Source: Paralithodes platypus
Lineage: Eukaryota; Arthropoda; Malacostraca; Decapoda; Lithodidae
NCBI GenBank assembly: GCA_032716605.1
Contig: CM064571.1
Span: 14,994,321 to 15,058,320, forward strand
Length of the DNA stretch: 64,000 bases
Reading direction: 5' to 3'
In this document: piece by piece, positions 11,036 through 22,319 of the stretch
Layout of the letters: the number at the start of each line of letters is the position of its first letter
Position numbering within the stretch: position 1 is the first letter of the stretch
The notes under the pieces: generated by a model
The model's input: only the letters and a program-made list of their open reading frames with translations
What the model was told of the DNA's origin: nothing
Databases searched by the model: none
Program-made: the position numbers and the translations under genes

Positions 11036-11320
11036 GCCAGCTCTAGGATTTTAACCTCTACAGACCTCCTGTTTGTAGAGGTTCGAATCCTAGCCCTGGC
11101 TATTATATTTGTCATCACATAAACAACTTGTCATGCTTAGGGCAGCGGGATTTCGATTAAATGACTGTCTGTCCCCCACTTGAGTGTGGTTGGGGAGAAA
11201 CACAGGTAGAAGTACCAGATTTCACCTTTTAACCTTCTCAGTGGTAATGGTGACAGACCTCCTGCGGCCTGCCTGTAGAAGTTTGAATCCTAGACCTGCT
11301 TATTATATTTGTCATCAAAT
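11036..11320 (+). mobile_element. SINE-like repeats with facing B boxes
   Basis: 11036-11101 is a hairpin with arms of about 26 bp that carries TTTTAACCTCTAC on one side and a perfect GGTTCGAATCC on the other. A second copy of the same B-box region and its 3' flank (TTATATTTGTCATCA) lies at about 11265-11320. This suggests a tRNA-derived family with tandem or inverted head copies. Confidence 0.45.
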
Positions 11321-11344
11321 AATCATAGATAAATATATAGATAT

Positions 11345-12217
11345 AATTATAGATCTTTCTTTTTGGCATCTAGCCAAAAACATCTCCAACAATTTCACTT
11401 CCTCGTCTTTCCCTCCTCTTTTCCACTCTGACGGTACCACCGTCACCTTTTCCTCTGAAAAGATGAACTCTTTCCTCAAACTTTCACTAAAACCTCCACC
11501 AGCGGTACTCCTACCTCTCCCCCTCCCCCCCTCTTACTTACATATGCCGAATATCCTAATCTTTTCTAAGGATGTACTTTCTATCCTCTCTGGGCTTAAT
11601 ACTAAGAAGGTGTACGGACCGGATGGTGTTCCTCCTGCTGTACTAAAAAAAAATCTTCTGTGCTGAATACCTGCCTAGGCAAACTCTTTTGTTTCTGTCT
11701 TTCCTCTAACGTCTTTCCTTCTTGCTGGAAGTTTGCTCTCATTCAACCTGTCCCAAAGAAAGGTGACCGTTTTCAACCCTCCAACTATTGTCCAATTGCT
11801 CTCATTTCTTGCATCTCTGAAGTTTATTAAACTATTCTTAAATAAAAATCTCTTACCATAATCTACTTTCAGATCGCCAGTATGGTTGCCTTAAGGGCCG
11901 CTCTACTGGTGATCTCCTTGCCTATCTTACTAACTCTAGGTCATCCTCCCTTCGGGACTTCGGTGAGATTTTGTCTATTGCTCTAGACAAATCGAAAGCT
12001 TTCGATAGAATCTGGTACAAACTTCTAATTTCCTAACTACCCTCCTTCGTTTCTATCCCTCTATCTGTGCCTTTGTCCTTAATTTCCTTTCTGACAGTTC
12101 CATAGCTGCAGTTGTGGACGGCCATCACTCACTTCCTCAACCTGTCAACTTCTCAGGGTTCTGTCCTGTCTCCAGTTCTCTTTCTAATAGTCATTAATCA
12201 TCTAAACTGTACCTCTA

Positions 12218-12222
<5 letters not shown>
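11345..12222 (+). mobile_element. jockey-like LINE fragment, degenerate
   Basis: Same family as 7584-9031, other strand. It covers the linker before the RT (GPDGVPPAVLKK) through LLSDRQYG, KGRSTGDLL and the QGSVLSP box, with several frameshifts and a stop. It is cut off at its 3' side by a TA array at 12222. Confidence 0.8.

Positions 12223-12304
<82 letters not shown>
12223..12304. repeat. (TA)n microsatellite
   Basis: About 40 TA units, joined directly to the LINE fragment on its left. Confidence 0.95.
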
Positions 12305-12309
<5 letters not shown>

Positions 12310-12678
12310 TTCCCCGCTAATGTTTGCTAATATTGTTATCAGCCACGAGTATCATCATTAGCTTCTTAGCCAGTGCATGAATCTTCCCGGTAGTGAGGTG
12401 GGCTAAGGTGTATAATGAACCGTATAACCCTATTTGTTCTAGCAGTATAACAGACCTTGGCAGATCTAGGTTGCCTCCCTCATGATGTATACCACTGTGC
12501 TCAACGACCCGCCCATCCGTAGCTTTTTTTTTTTTGGACCTAAGCGTTTTATAACTTCCATTCCTCATAACTGTTACCGGTAAGCTTTTGACTACCGGGG
12601 GGGGGGGGGGGGGGGGGGGGGGCATCATATCTTACTGTTTTCAATCTTTGCTTACATTTTTTATTGGGCATTGGTTAT
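12305..12678. other. no gene; poly-G run
   Basis: Contains a run of about 26 G at 12597-12622. No protein-like frame is supported. Confidence 0.5.
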
Positions 12679-12682
12679 TTAA

Positions 12683-13040
12683 GGGGGGATGGGCCGGTTT
12701 TCTGGACCACTTTTTCCTTCGTGCTTAGCCCCATTGGTGTTTAGCTTTTATAATGTACGACCCATTAGTTTGGCGATTTTATGACCTTTCGCCCCATTTC
12801 TTCGTCAATATTTAGACCTTTCGTGCTATTTAGGTGTCGATTTTTTCCCTGGCGAACGAAAGTGAGCCTGTAATGTTGGAAGAACCGGCCTTCGGTCGGG
12901 ACATTTTTCTACCGAAAAATGTACAAATTAATCTAAAAGGGGGATCTAATGGATATTTGTTTTTTTAATTTGATGGAGGTCTAGGGAGGAAACTAGAAAA
13001 ATAATGAATACATGCAAAAATCGCCCAAAAAGTGAACCAT
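12683..13040 (-). mobile_element. beta (b2) MITE, right end lost
   Basis: Left TTAA at 12679-12682. The right tip stops at GAACCATC, where a second, oppositely oriented beta copy begins. Confidence 0.7.
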
Positions 13041-13376
13041 CTATTTATTTATGTATTTTATAGTAACCTCGCAAGATCTACATCAAGATTAAAGAAACGC
13101 CCCCTAGACCCCCCCCCCCCCCCCACCCCCCTTCAAGATATATGTGTATATTTTTCGTAAAAAAAAAATCCCGGCTGAAGGATGATTCCTCCTAGAATTA
13201 CAGGCTCCCTATCGCTCGCCAGAAAATAATCGACATTTGAATAGCACGAAAGGTCTTTATGTTTACAAATAAATGGGGTGAAAGGTTTTAGAATTGCCAA
13301 ACTAATGGAACTAATGTCTTAATAACTCAAAGCTAATGGGACTAAACATAAGGGAGGAAAGGCAACTACCTCCCCC
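13041..13376 (+). mobile_element. beta MITE, left end lost
   Basis: Lacks the left tip and ends at TTAA 13377-13380. Back-to-back with the b2 copy at 12683-13040, so the two truncated ends may mark one rearrangement or nested insertion. Confidence 0.65.
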
Positions 13377-13380
13377 TTAA

Positions 13381-13616
13381 CAACTTATATATTTCAATTC
13401 CCGGCCGAAGGCCGGTTCTTCCAACATTACAGGCTCACTATCGTTCGCCAGGGAAAAAATCGACACCTAAATAGCACGAAAGGTCTAAGTTTTGACGAAA
13501 AAATGGGGCGAAAGGTCTTAAAATCGACTAACTAATGGGGCAAACATCTTATTATCTGAAACTAATGGGGCTAAACATGAGGGAGAAAGTGGTCCAGAAA
13601 ACCGGCCCATCCCCCC
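13381..13616 (+). mobile_element. beta (b2) MITE, partial
   Basis: Only the hairpin core and right half are present, ending CCATCCCCCC then TTAA 13617-13620. Confidence 0.65.
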
Positions 13617-13665
13617 TTAACCTGATGACTATGGGAGGTTCTTGATGATTAATATAACACTTTAA

Positions 13666-14032
13666 GGGAGCCCACTTCGCTTTTGTTTTCTCTTTCTCTC
13701 CTTCTCTCTTTGGCTTGTATCCATTCGGCACCATTTAGCCTATTGTTTTAAGACGTTTACCCCCATCCAGGTGTCAATAATTTCCTGACGAGTGGTAGCT
13801 AGCCAGCATATATATTTTTTTGTTTTGACAGCAAGCTAAATTTGTACATTTTTCGATAGAAAAATTTCCGGATTTCTCCATACAAAGCTGGCTCGCTATC
13901 GCTCGCCAGGAAGAAATCGACACCTGGATGGGGATAAACGTCTTAAAACAGGTGGCTGAATGGGGCCGAATGGATACAAGCCAGGGAAAGAGAGAAAAGG
14001 AGAGAAAGATTAACAAAAATCGGTGACCGCCC
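13666..14032 (+). mobile_element. beta (b3) MITE, complete
   Basis: TTAA at 13662-13665 and 14033-14036. Here the hairpin is partly lost (CGGATTTCTCCATACAAAG). Confidence 0.7.
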
Positions 14033-14202
14033 TTAAGCATCATTAAAACTGAAACTTGTTTTGCCGATGCCACCGATAGATAATTCATTTGCCAAATACG
14101 TATCTCTGGCGGCAATAACAATAGAAGGAGTGAGGGGAATTAACTGTGTGGAAGCTCAGACGGTATTGTGCAGCATAATTTACTGGTTCAGCTCAATGGT
14201 TT

Positions 14203-14522
14203 AAGGAAGGGGTTTAGTTTGCTCTCTAAACCTCTATCACACTTTTAAAAACACTCACAAAACCCCTCTTCGATATAAATGTTTACATTTTCTGGTAGAA
14301 AAATTTCCCGGCCGAAGGCCGATTCCTCTTCAAATACAGGCTCGCTATCGCTCGCCAGGAAAACAATCGACACCTAAATGGCACGAAAGGACTTAATATT
14401 GGTAAAGAAATGGGACAAAAGGTCTGAAAACGCCAAACTAATGGGGCGAATATTTTGAAATCTCAAACTAATAGGGCTAAACATGAGGGAGGAGGAGGAC
14501 TCGAAACACCAACTGCCTCCCC
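14203..14522 (+). mobile_element. beta (b1) MITE
   Basis: TTAA at 14199-14202 and 14523-14526. Confidence 0.75.
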
Positions 14523-14650
14523 TTAAGATAGTTAGGATGTCATAAGTTGTTTCGATTGTAAGACCAAAGGATAATTGGTAAACACTAAAATCACACTAAT
14601 TGATGTAATGGAACCCAACCTAGCCTAAAATCAAAACTAAACGAACTTGA

Positions 14651-14979
14651 GGGGAGGTTTTTAGTTGATTCCCTAGACTTCCATCAAGCTTAAAATTACT
14701 CCCCCTTGACCCCCTTTCAAGATAAAATTTGTACATTTTTCGGTAGAAAAATGTCCCGGCCGAAGGCCGGTTTCCCTTAAATTACAGGCTCGCTATCGCT
14801 CGCCAGGAAAAAATCGACACCTAAATGTCACGAATGGTCTTAAAATTGACAGAAATGGGGCGAGGGTTCTTAAAATCGCCAAACTAATGGGGCAAGCGTC
14901 TTTAAATCTCACAAGCAATGGGGCTAAACATGAGGGAGAAAGAGGTTCAGAAAAAAATCCTCCAGGTGGTAATCTCCCC
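14651..14979 (+). mobile_element. beta (b1) MITE
   Basis: Left flank TTGA, right TTAA at 14980-14983. Both hairpins are intact. Confidence 0.75.
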
Positions 14980-14983
14980 TTAA

Positions 14984-15359
14984 TAACCCAACCTTCCATA
15001 AAATAACCTATCCTATCGTAGCCAAACCTAGCCTTTTGTCATGCAATAATAGGATTTGACACTGCTAAATTCGTGACCATTTCCCCGTTACTGTTATTTT
15101 CTGTTATAAATAAATCACTTCCGCTTCCGTTCAATTCAGCCCGCCCACCTCAATTGTTCTACCTCACCGCGGCAAACCTTTAGATCCACCAATTCCAAAT
15201 CTAGTGTTGTAAATATTGTTGTCACCTATATTACCCTCAGCACGAGTTATGGGACGTGAACTCGCGGCCATTTCCGTTGCTTAATTGTAACTGGATTGGC
15301 TTCTACTCTTTTCCATCTCTTCTGGTTACGCCCAAGTTACGAATGTCTTGCTCTCGTAA
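14984..15359. other. unique-looking DNA, no gene called
   Basis: About 375 bp of mixed composition. I see no ORF or repeat that I can support. Confidence 0.45.
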
Positions 15360-15364
15360 CTTCT

Positions 15365-15488
15365 TGCTCTCTCTCTCTCTCTCTCTCTCCTCTCTCTTGT
15401 GTTTGTGCACATATATATATATATATATATATACGGTATATATATATATATATATATATAGATATATATATATATATATATATATACG

Positions 15489-15576
<88 letters not shown>

Positions 15577-15580
15577 TATA
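15365..15580. repeat. (CT)n and long (TA)n microsatellite
   Basis: A CT run at 15365-15390, then TA arrays at 15411-15572 broken by ACGGTA, GATAT and ACGATT. Polytyrosine/isoleucine frames over it are artefacts. Confidence 0.95.
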
Positions 15581-15714
15581 TATATACCTACATTGTTCAT
15601 TACTCACGGCACCGAATAATAAACATGGCCGATCTCCTACTATTTTATCTCTAGTCTGCGTTAACATTAATATGGTCTCACGAAAAAAATAAAAAATAAA
15701 TAAAATAAAATAAA

Positions 15715-15830
15715 AAAATTGGGCGAAATTTCTAAAAATGGGCAAACAAAACGGGCGAACATCTAACTAATCTCAAAGCTAATGGGGCCAAATACGAGGG
15801 AGAAGGGGATCCAGAAAATAAACACCAACC
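15715..15830 (+). mobile_element. beta MITE end fragment
   Basis: Only the last 115 bp are present, with the characteristic GGGCGAAAT, AATGGGGCCAAAT and GAGGGAGAAGG blocks, ending next to TTAA. Confidence 0.6.
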
Positions 15831-16272
15831 TTAAGCTACTATCAATTGCTTCTGATAGTATTTATGTTGTTCTATTAGCATATGACTATCACTATCTATG
15901 TCACATGATAGGTTTGTCAAGGTAATGAGCCTCACTCGAGACTTCACACAAAGGATCGTCAAAGTTTTAAGGGGAATTTTAAATGTTGCCTTTACATCAG
16001 GCAACACCGATATTAGTCAAAGTAACCTAACCTAACTGAAGGGGGTGTCTTTTCTGGGCCCCCTTCTCCCTCATGTTTAGCCCCATCAGTTTTGAGATTT
16101 TAAGACGTTCGCCACCTTTCCTCCCAATTCTGTGTCAATTTTCAGCTGTTGATTTTATCCTGACGAGCGATAGCGAGCTTGTAATATAAGAGGAATTGGC
16201 CTTCGGCCGGAATATTTTTCTACCACAAACTGCACAACTTTATCTGGAGGTGATGTCTGGGGTATTGGTTTA

Positions 16273-16654
16273 AGGGGGGTGACCTGCTTTTTGTTATTTC
16301 TGTCCTTTTCTCTCTTTCTCTGGCTTGTATCCATTCGGCCCCATTCACCCAACTATTTTAAGACGTTTATCCCCATCTAGGTGTCGATTTCTTCCTGGCG
16401 AGCGATAGCGAGCCAGCATTATATTAAGAAATCCGGCTTCGCCGGAGACATTTTTCTATCGAAAAATGTACAAATTTAGCCTGCTCTCCAAAACAAAACA
16501 AAAAATATGCTGGCTCGCTACCGCTCACCAGTAAAATTTTTACACCTGGATGGGGATAAACGTCTTAAAACAGTAGGCTGCATGGGGCCGAATGGATACA
16601 AGCCAAAGAAAGAGAGAAAAGGAGAGAAATAAAAAAAAAAGCAGGTCACCCCCC
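16273..16654 (-). mobile_element. beta (b3) MITE nested in b1
   Basis: TTAA at 16269-16272 and 16655-16658. Tips are GGGGGGTGACCTG and its complement. The surrounding b1 sequence is continuous if this copy and one TTAA are removed, so TTAA is the target duplication. Confidence 0.75.
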
Positions 16655-16683
16655 TTAAGTTCAATGGAGGTCTAGGTAGCAAC

Positions 16684-17344
16684 TAAAATAATAATAGTAA
16701 TAACAATAATGATAATAAATAATAATAGTAATAATAATAATGATAATAAATAATAATAGTAATAATAATAATGATAATAAATAATAATAGTAATAATAAT
16801 AATGATAATAAATAATAATAGTAATAATAATAATGATAATAAATAATAATAGTAATAATAATAATGATAATAAATAATAATAGTAATAATAATAATGATA
16901 ATAAATAATAATAGTAATAATAATAATGATAATAAATAATAATAGTAATAATAATAATGATAATAAATAATAATAGTAATAATAATAATGATAATAAATA
17001 ATAATAGTAATAATAATAATGATAATAAATAATAATAGTAATAATAATAATGATAATAAATAATAATAGTAATAATAATAATGATAATAAATAATAATAG
17101 TAATAATAATAATGATAATAAATAATAATAGTAATAATAATAATGATAATAAATAATAATAGTAATAATAATAATGATAATAAATAATAATAGTAATAAT
17201 AATAATGATAATAAATAATAATAGTAATAATAATAATGGTAATAAATAATAATAGTAATAATAATAATGGTAATAAATAATAATAGTAATAATAATAATG
17301 ATAATAAATAATAATAGTAATAATAATAATGATAATAAATAAAT
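16684..17344. repeat. 31-bp minisatellite, about 21 units
   Basis: The unit is built of AAT, AGT and GAT triplets (GATAATAAATAATAATAG then TAATAATAATAAT). Two adjacent units near 17238-17275 carry GGT for GAT. Because 31 is not a multiple of 3, every frame cycles and gives long Tyr/Leu/Ile open frames that are not genes. Confidence 0.92.
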
Positions 17345-17364
17345 AAATAAACATCTCCCCTTAA

Positions 17365-17569
17365 CCCTTGCAGTACCAGAGACGTTATTATCATCATATT
17401 CCGGCCACTATTAGACGATTTGACTCAGTTTAGGAAGGACCTCTAGCAATAATGATTCAAACTAGCTCAACCAACCCTTTTAACCACCACAGATCTTTCC
17501 TAAGCTGCATAATATCGTATGAAATATAGCTAGAATACAATATAACTCACGTCGCTGGTACTCAAAGGG
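17365..17569. mobile_element. alpha MITE abutting beta
   Basis: TTAA at 17361-17364 (shared with the b1 end) and 17570-17573. Tips CCCTTGCAGTACCAG and CTGGTACTCAAAGGG. Confidence 0.75.
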
Positions 17570-17667
17570 TTAACCTACAAAGTTACAAATATGGGTAGGA
17601 AAGGGGTAATTGAAGTGTCCATGCTCTTCTACCCATATATAGGCCTAGGTATAGTGGTAATAATAAA

Positions 17668-18105
17668 CCCATGTATTACCCGTGACATCTCTTCATTATA
17701 TTCTAGCAACTATTAAACGATTGTATGCAGTTTAGAAAGGGCCTCCAGCAATTAACCCTCTCCGACATATGACGCGATTTCGAGCCTATTGGGGATACTT
17801 TAAAGCCTTTGTTACCATCAGGGGTATTTAGAAACCTTTAGTTTAGTTACTTCAACCTCTGCAGTTGTCTTTGAGTTAGCTGTGGGCAGAAAACTAATAT
17901 GAGAGGTAATTATAAGAGTGAGAGGACTCTATTTCATATTGCTAGTCTGGCAACCTATGCGTCATAAATGCGTGAAAGGGTTAACAGGCTTCGAACTATC
18001 TCACTTAATCCTTTTGACAACCACAGATCCTTCTTCTTAAGCTGCACAACATCGCCTAAAGATAGCTAGAATATAATTAAAAATACGTTGCCGGCCTAGA
18101 AGGGG
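17668..18105. mobile_element. alpha MITE containing a gamma MITE
   Basis: The left tip is worn (ATTACCCGTGACATC). The right end at 18106-18109 is TTAA shared with the next b3 copy. A gamma element occupies 17756-17980. Without it the alpha reads CCTCCAGCAATTAACAGGCT, matching the undisturbed alpha at 23394-23415. Confidence 0.75.
17756..17980. mobile_element. gamma TTAA MITE
   Basis: 225 bp between TTAA 17752-17755 and 17981-17984. Tips CCCTCTCCGACATATGACGC and a complement-like GCGTCATAAATGCG...AAAGGG. A second copy is at 29205-29431. No ORF. Confidence 0.8.
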
Positions 18106-18109
18106 TTAA

Positions 18110-18483
18110 GGGGGGTGACCTGATTTTTGTTATTTTGTCTTTTTCTCTTTCTCTGGCTTGTATCCATTCGGCCCCATTCAGCCAACTATTTTAAGACGAT
18201 TATCCCCATCTAGGTCGATTTCTTCCTGGCGAGCGATAGCGAGCCAGCATTATATAAAGAAATCCGGCTTCGCCGGAGAAATTTTTCTATCGAAAAATGT
18301 ACAAATTTAGCCTGCTGTGTAACAAAAAAAAAAAAAAAAAAAAATGCTGGCTCGCTACCGCTCACCAGTAAGAAATTGACACCTGGATGGGGATAAACGT
18401 CTTAAAACAGTAGGCTGAATGGGGCCAAATGGATACAAGCCAGAGAAAGATAGAAAGGACAGAACAAAAATAGGTCACCCGCC
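18110..18483 (-). mobile_element. beta (b3) MITE
   Basis: TTAA at 18106-18109 and 18484-18487. Contains the TCCGGCTTCGCCGGA hairpin and an A-run at 18327-18343. Confidence 0.75.
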
Positions 18484-18639
18484 TTAAAGGTAAACCACTA
18501 TCAATATACCCAATTATTGTATATACCTTTATTTTTTTACCCTTTACTTGTATTTTTTTTTTACAAGAAATACTGCGGAAATTCTGGTTTATTCTGTTTT
18601 TTTTTTTTTTTTTTTTTTTTTTGTAGAAGCTGATTTCTT

Positions 18640-18730
18640 CGTGGTGTAATGCATAAGGTGTTGATATTCGGTGTGAGCGTCCTGGGTTCGAATCCACGGA
18701 CTGCCACATGTGTTTGTAATATTTCATTAA
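18640..18730 (+). mobile_element. tRNA-like SINE head
   Basis: GTGTAATGCATAAGGTG followed about 40 bp later by a perfect B box GGTTCGAATCC and CCACGGACTGCCAC. A T-run precedes it. No acceptor-stem pairing convinced me, so it is a SINE head, not a tRNA gene. Confidence 0.5.
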
Positions 18731-19214
18731 TCGATTTTAGGAGTAGAGTTGGTTGTTGGATAGAACATAATAATTAACATTTATTTGATGATGTCTGCCC
18801 CAATAAAGATGTTGTTTGTTTCATCACTGGTGTTAAGCCAGAGTCACACGAACCGTTTTTCGAGCAATTTGTACGGGCAATTATGGTCTGGCAGCTTAAA
18901 ATATTACACTTTATCATAATTCACCCGCCTAACATACTCTACCTTCAGCCTAGTTACCGATACCAGTGCAAAAAAGTCCCTAACTATATCTAGAAAAAAC
19001 TTGCTCATGGAAAATTGACGGAAAAATCGCTCGTGTGACAGCGGCTTTACTGTATCCTACTAACATTTATTTACTTAATTAATCCGTCCATCACCTAAAC
19101 TACTACTATCAAACTACTTTAATCTAGTCTGATACCAATGCAGAGATGCCCAGAGAAGTTTGAACAGTTACAAATAAAGAATTGCTGGAAAAAGATTGCT
19201 CGTGTGGAACAAAC
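18731..19214. other. no gene; faint repeat
   Basis: About 480 bp. 18833-19010 and 19075-19205 resemble each other loosely (TCTATCTAGAAAAAACTTGCTC and GAATTGCTGGAAAAAGATTGCTC regions; AATTTGTACG/ATTACGG), suggesting an old tandem duplication. Confidence 0.35.
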
Positions 19215-19218
19215 TTAA

Positions 19219-19431
19219 TGGGCCACTTTTTGGGCTATTTTTGCATGCATTCATTAGTTTTCTAGTTTTCTCCCTAGACCTCCATCACATTAAAAAAAAA
19301 AAACATCCATTATATCCCCCTTCTAGATTAATTTGTACATTTTTCGGTAGAAAAATGTCCAGGCCGAAGGCCGATTCTTCCAACATTACAGGCTCACTAT
19401 CGTTCGCCAGGGAAAAAAACGACACCTAATA

Positions 19432-19472
<41 letters not shown>

Positions 19473-19754
19473 GTATTCAGTTAGCATTTTACAATGTTGG
19501 TACCACATTGGCCTAATATGTTACAAATATGACATGTACCAGCTTTGCATAATTCCAACTAAGGATAGCCCAATAAGGCCGTTAGGCGTATTTCTATTGG
19601 GGTCCTAAATAGCACGAAAGGTCTAAATATTGACGTAGAAATGGGGCGAAAGGTCTAACAATCAACTAACTAATGGGGCAAACATCTTAACATCTGCAAA
19701 CTAATGGGGCTAAACATGAGGGAGAAAGTGGTCCAGAAAACCGGCCCATGTCCC
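19219..19754 (+). mobile_element. beta (b2) MITE with an internal insertion
   Basis: TTAA at 19215-19218 and 19755-19758. The hairpin core is intact at 19340-19425. At about 19430 an (AAT)n array of about 43 bp and 140 bp of foreign sequence interrupt it, then the element resumes with TAGCACGAAAGGTCT. Confidence 0.7.
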
Positions 19755-20080
19755 CTTAATACCAAGGGCCATAAAGAGCAAACTCCAGACATCTATTTCC
19801 TGGCTGAAATATAACCATGCCTTCTATGTCACTTTTAACCTAGAAATATTACATAATTACATAGTTCAAGATTTCTATAACAAACACGTAATTATCACAT
19901 AATTACCCCGAGTTTTCAACACATAAAAATAAGTAACCTAAAATATTCATGTAAACAAGATAAGACAATCATAAAGTGTCTTAGTGCGAGCGCAATCATC
20001 CCAATTAAAGTTCTTTAGAAACAGGTAAATACAATTGAATGCGTAAAATTCTCCTATTCAACAGTTTTGCAAAATCCAAA

Positions 20081-20827
20081 ATGAAAGTTTTCGGTATTCT
20101 GGTTTCCCTGGTGATGGTGGTGGCGGTGGTGCAGGGTCTGGTGGGCGACAAAAAGGGGACGGGGAGCGATAAGAAGGGGGTGGCGGGCAGGAATAAGGGG
20201 GACGATAAAAAGGGGACGGCACCGGCCAAGAACGTCACCATGTGCACGTCCGAGTACATGAAGGACGGGGAGCTTAAGAAGTTCCCGGTGCAGCCCGATA
20301 GTATATAGAGTATGGTTGATAAGGGGTGGAGGGCGGACAACGGGAGCTTGGTTGGTGTATGGCGAATCTCATGCCAGGGGAAGAACACCACCGTTATCTT
20401 AGATAGCGATGTCACAGTGTCCCTCGCCAGGCAGAGGAATTCCTCCAAGGGTACCCCCGATAAGTCTTCCAAACGAGGCTCATTCAAAGATGACTCCTCG
20501 AAAGACAACTCGATTCTCGGGGACGATGAATCCTGTGACGATAGTGGTGTCTCAGGGGTGGAATCCGATTGTGAAGACGACCTCAGCGAAGATTATGATA
20601 TTGAGGAGGACACTGGACAAGGGGACTGTGAGGGTAAGTATGGGGGCAAAACCTGGAAAGTCAAACGCAATGTGGTCGACAAGCTTGGCAAAGCTTTGCA
20701 GGAGACCACGAAATCTAGAGATATGCCAGCTACGGTTATCGTAAAGTGCAAAAATGAGGTGTATTGGGTAGTGAAATTGAATAAGGTGAAGTCTGCGTGT
20801 CCGGAGTTTTTCAAAGGTCTGAAGTGA
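20081..20827 (+). CDS. putative secreted protein, single exon, in-frame TAG at 20306-20308
   Basis: I do not recognise the family. The ATG at 20081 is followed by a clear signal peptide (MKVFGILVSLVMVVAVVQG), a basic spacer with DKKGT/DKKGV/DKKGT repeats, then a domain with spaced cysteines (TMCTS, ISCQG, VKCKN, SACPE) and an acidic, Ser/Asp-rich middle (about 20450-20630). The frame runs to TGA-containing 20827 but has one TAG after PDSI. No frameshift is needed on either side, and composition (G/C-rich third positions) is the same before and after. Several N-glycosylation sequons (NVT, NGS, NTT) fit secretion. An upstream in-frame ATG at 20039 would bury the signal peptide, so I prefer 20081. 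It could be a recent pseudogene, an assembly/sequencing error, an allele or a readthrough gene. No introns and no canonical AATAAA are seen nearby. Confidence 0.5.
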
Positions 20828-21019
20828 ACAACTGGGATCTGATGAACAAGTCGGACAAGATCCTACACTATTTTCTTGATGTATATTATCTCCTTGTCGT
20901 GCCTTATTTAAAGTACTCATCCATGTCTTGTATATTTGTTTAGGCCTGTTGTTATTGTGCCATTTTTAACTACTGTATAATTAATATATTATATCAATGT
21001 CGTAAACTTGCATACCTTC

Positions 21020-21231
21020 TCAACCTCTTTTGTACCGACGACTTTTGAATTTTACTCTACATATATTTAGACGATTTTGTGCAGCTTATGAAGGATTTGT
21101 GGTAGAAAAAGGGGACAATTAAGATAGTTCAATGCCTGTTAATAGCTGGAGGGAGGCCCTTCTTAAACTTAATAATATCGTCTAAATAGAGCTAGAATAT
21201 AATTTAAAATAGGTCGCCGGTACAGAAGGGG
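21020..21231. mobile_element. alpha MITE
   Basis: Right TTAA at 21232-21235; the left flank has decayed to TCAA. Tips CCTCTTTTGTACCGACG and CGCCGGTACAGAAGGGG. Confidence 0.7.
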
Positions 21232-21282
21232 TTAACTTAGAAAAAAATAATTGTCGATTTAAACCCATGTATACAAGGTGCC

Positions 21283-21560
21283 ATCTAGGGGGAGACAACC
21301 TTATAAAAATCCGGGTGGATGGGACTAGTCAGTCTTGGTCGGCAACCTGTCTAGGGGAGTAAACCTGATACAAATCTGTACTGCTTACATAAGGGTGAAG
21401 CAGGTTAGTGGGTGGACTAGCCGAACACCACTGTAGAAAAATAGTGCAAAAAAGATACATAGAAGGCATTGGGGTTGGACGAACCCTAAATTGAGTGGTT
21501 AATCCTGTAAGTCCTTCAGTAAACTGGGCATGGGTTGTGTCCCTCTTACAGGCGATAAGG
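21283..21560 (-). repeat. repeat J, uninterrupted copy
   Basis: The reverse complement matches 48585-49440 after removing two insertions there. It carries CCCATCCACCCGG-type and TTGCCGACCAAG-type blocks. It provides the empty sites for the hAT MITE and for a LINE tail. No coding content. Confidence 0.7.
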
Positions 21561-21644
21561 TCCTCTTGGGGGCCTTCTGTGTACCCTTATTAACCCAGGA
21601 AGTGTGATAGGGCCTCACTAAAGGCACGGTATTTAAACTTGTAA

Positions 21645-21835
21645 ATACAGTGCTGCCAAAGGCAAATGTAGCGCGATAATTGCTCATTTTAGCGAATGTC
21701 TATGGTAGCACTGCAGGTGAAGCCCGCGAGCTACGAAGCTCGTTTTGGTGTAATTTTGAAGCTATTTCCTTTTAGTTTTTGGCTGAATAAATTTAATTTC
21801 ATTCAGACACTGGCTTAATCAATCAGGAGTGCCTG
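21645..21835. repeat. repeat H, copy 1
   Basis: Similar to 45552-45735 in the same orientation (GTGCTGCCAAAGGCAAA, ATGTCTATGGTAGC, TTTTTGGC, CATTTAATTTCAT). No coding potential. Confidence 0.65.
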
Positions 21836-21954
21836 AATGAGCCCTAATATGGCGGAAATATGCCTGCACCGTACTCTCAGCCGGGCTCGATCCTCGAACC
21901 ACAAACAGTATACACTATAGACACATACATATATAGATAATTAACGCATACATA

Positions 21955-22265
21955 CATAAACATATACGCACACATGCTGCACGTGTTGGTCTAGGGGCAT
22001 CTGGTGGAAGTAAGTTTCTGTGTCGTGGGTGAACAAGTAGCTTAGATGCAAACTGCTGAGTGTGTTGTAGTGGTGGGTTGAAAGTGCAGGTATGCTAAGG
22101 GTGGTGAGAGCTTCCTCGTACCCTGGGTATGTGCCACCCAGGATGATCCTGCATGCCCTCTTCTGCACTCTCTCCAATTGACGTTGTTGTATCAGGGTTA
22201 GAGAGGGAGAGGCGTAGGTGAGCTTAGGGAGTATGAAGATGTTATATATACTCTTCAGCTCATTC
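21955..22265 (-). mobile_element. LINE fragment, C-terminal RT region
   Basis: The minus-strand frame shows ELKSIYNIFILPKLTYASP, then RQLERVQKRACRIILG and a short tail, typical of the region after the RT palm in jockey/I/CR1-like LINEs. The expected Trp after YASP is missing and the copy is truncated on both sides. A GT run lies at its 5' edge. Confidence 0.65.
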
Positions 22266-22319
22266 TCCGTGTGTGTGTGTGTGTGTGCAGCCCCGCAGGA
22301 GCACATACATCACTGAAGT

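Larger units (their letters stand above)
16030..17360 (-). mobile_element. beta (b1) MITE inflated by a nested b3 copy and a minisatellite
   Basis: The outer copy begins at about 16030 (GAAGGGGGTGTC), is interrupted at a TTAA by the b3 element (16273-16654), resumes with TCAATGGAGGTCTAGG, and then its AT-rich segment becomes a 31-bp tandem array before the CTCCCC-TTAA end at 17361-17364. Confidence 0.65.

Noticed and set aside
16672..17397. Long open frames rich in Tyr, Leu and Ile on the minus strand
   Set aside because: They are a 31-bp minisatellite read in cycling frames; there is no coding signal apart from lack of stops.
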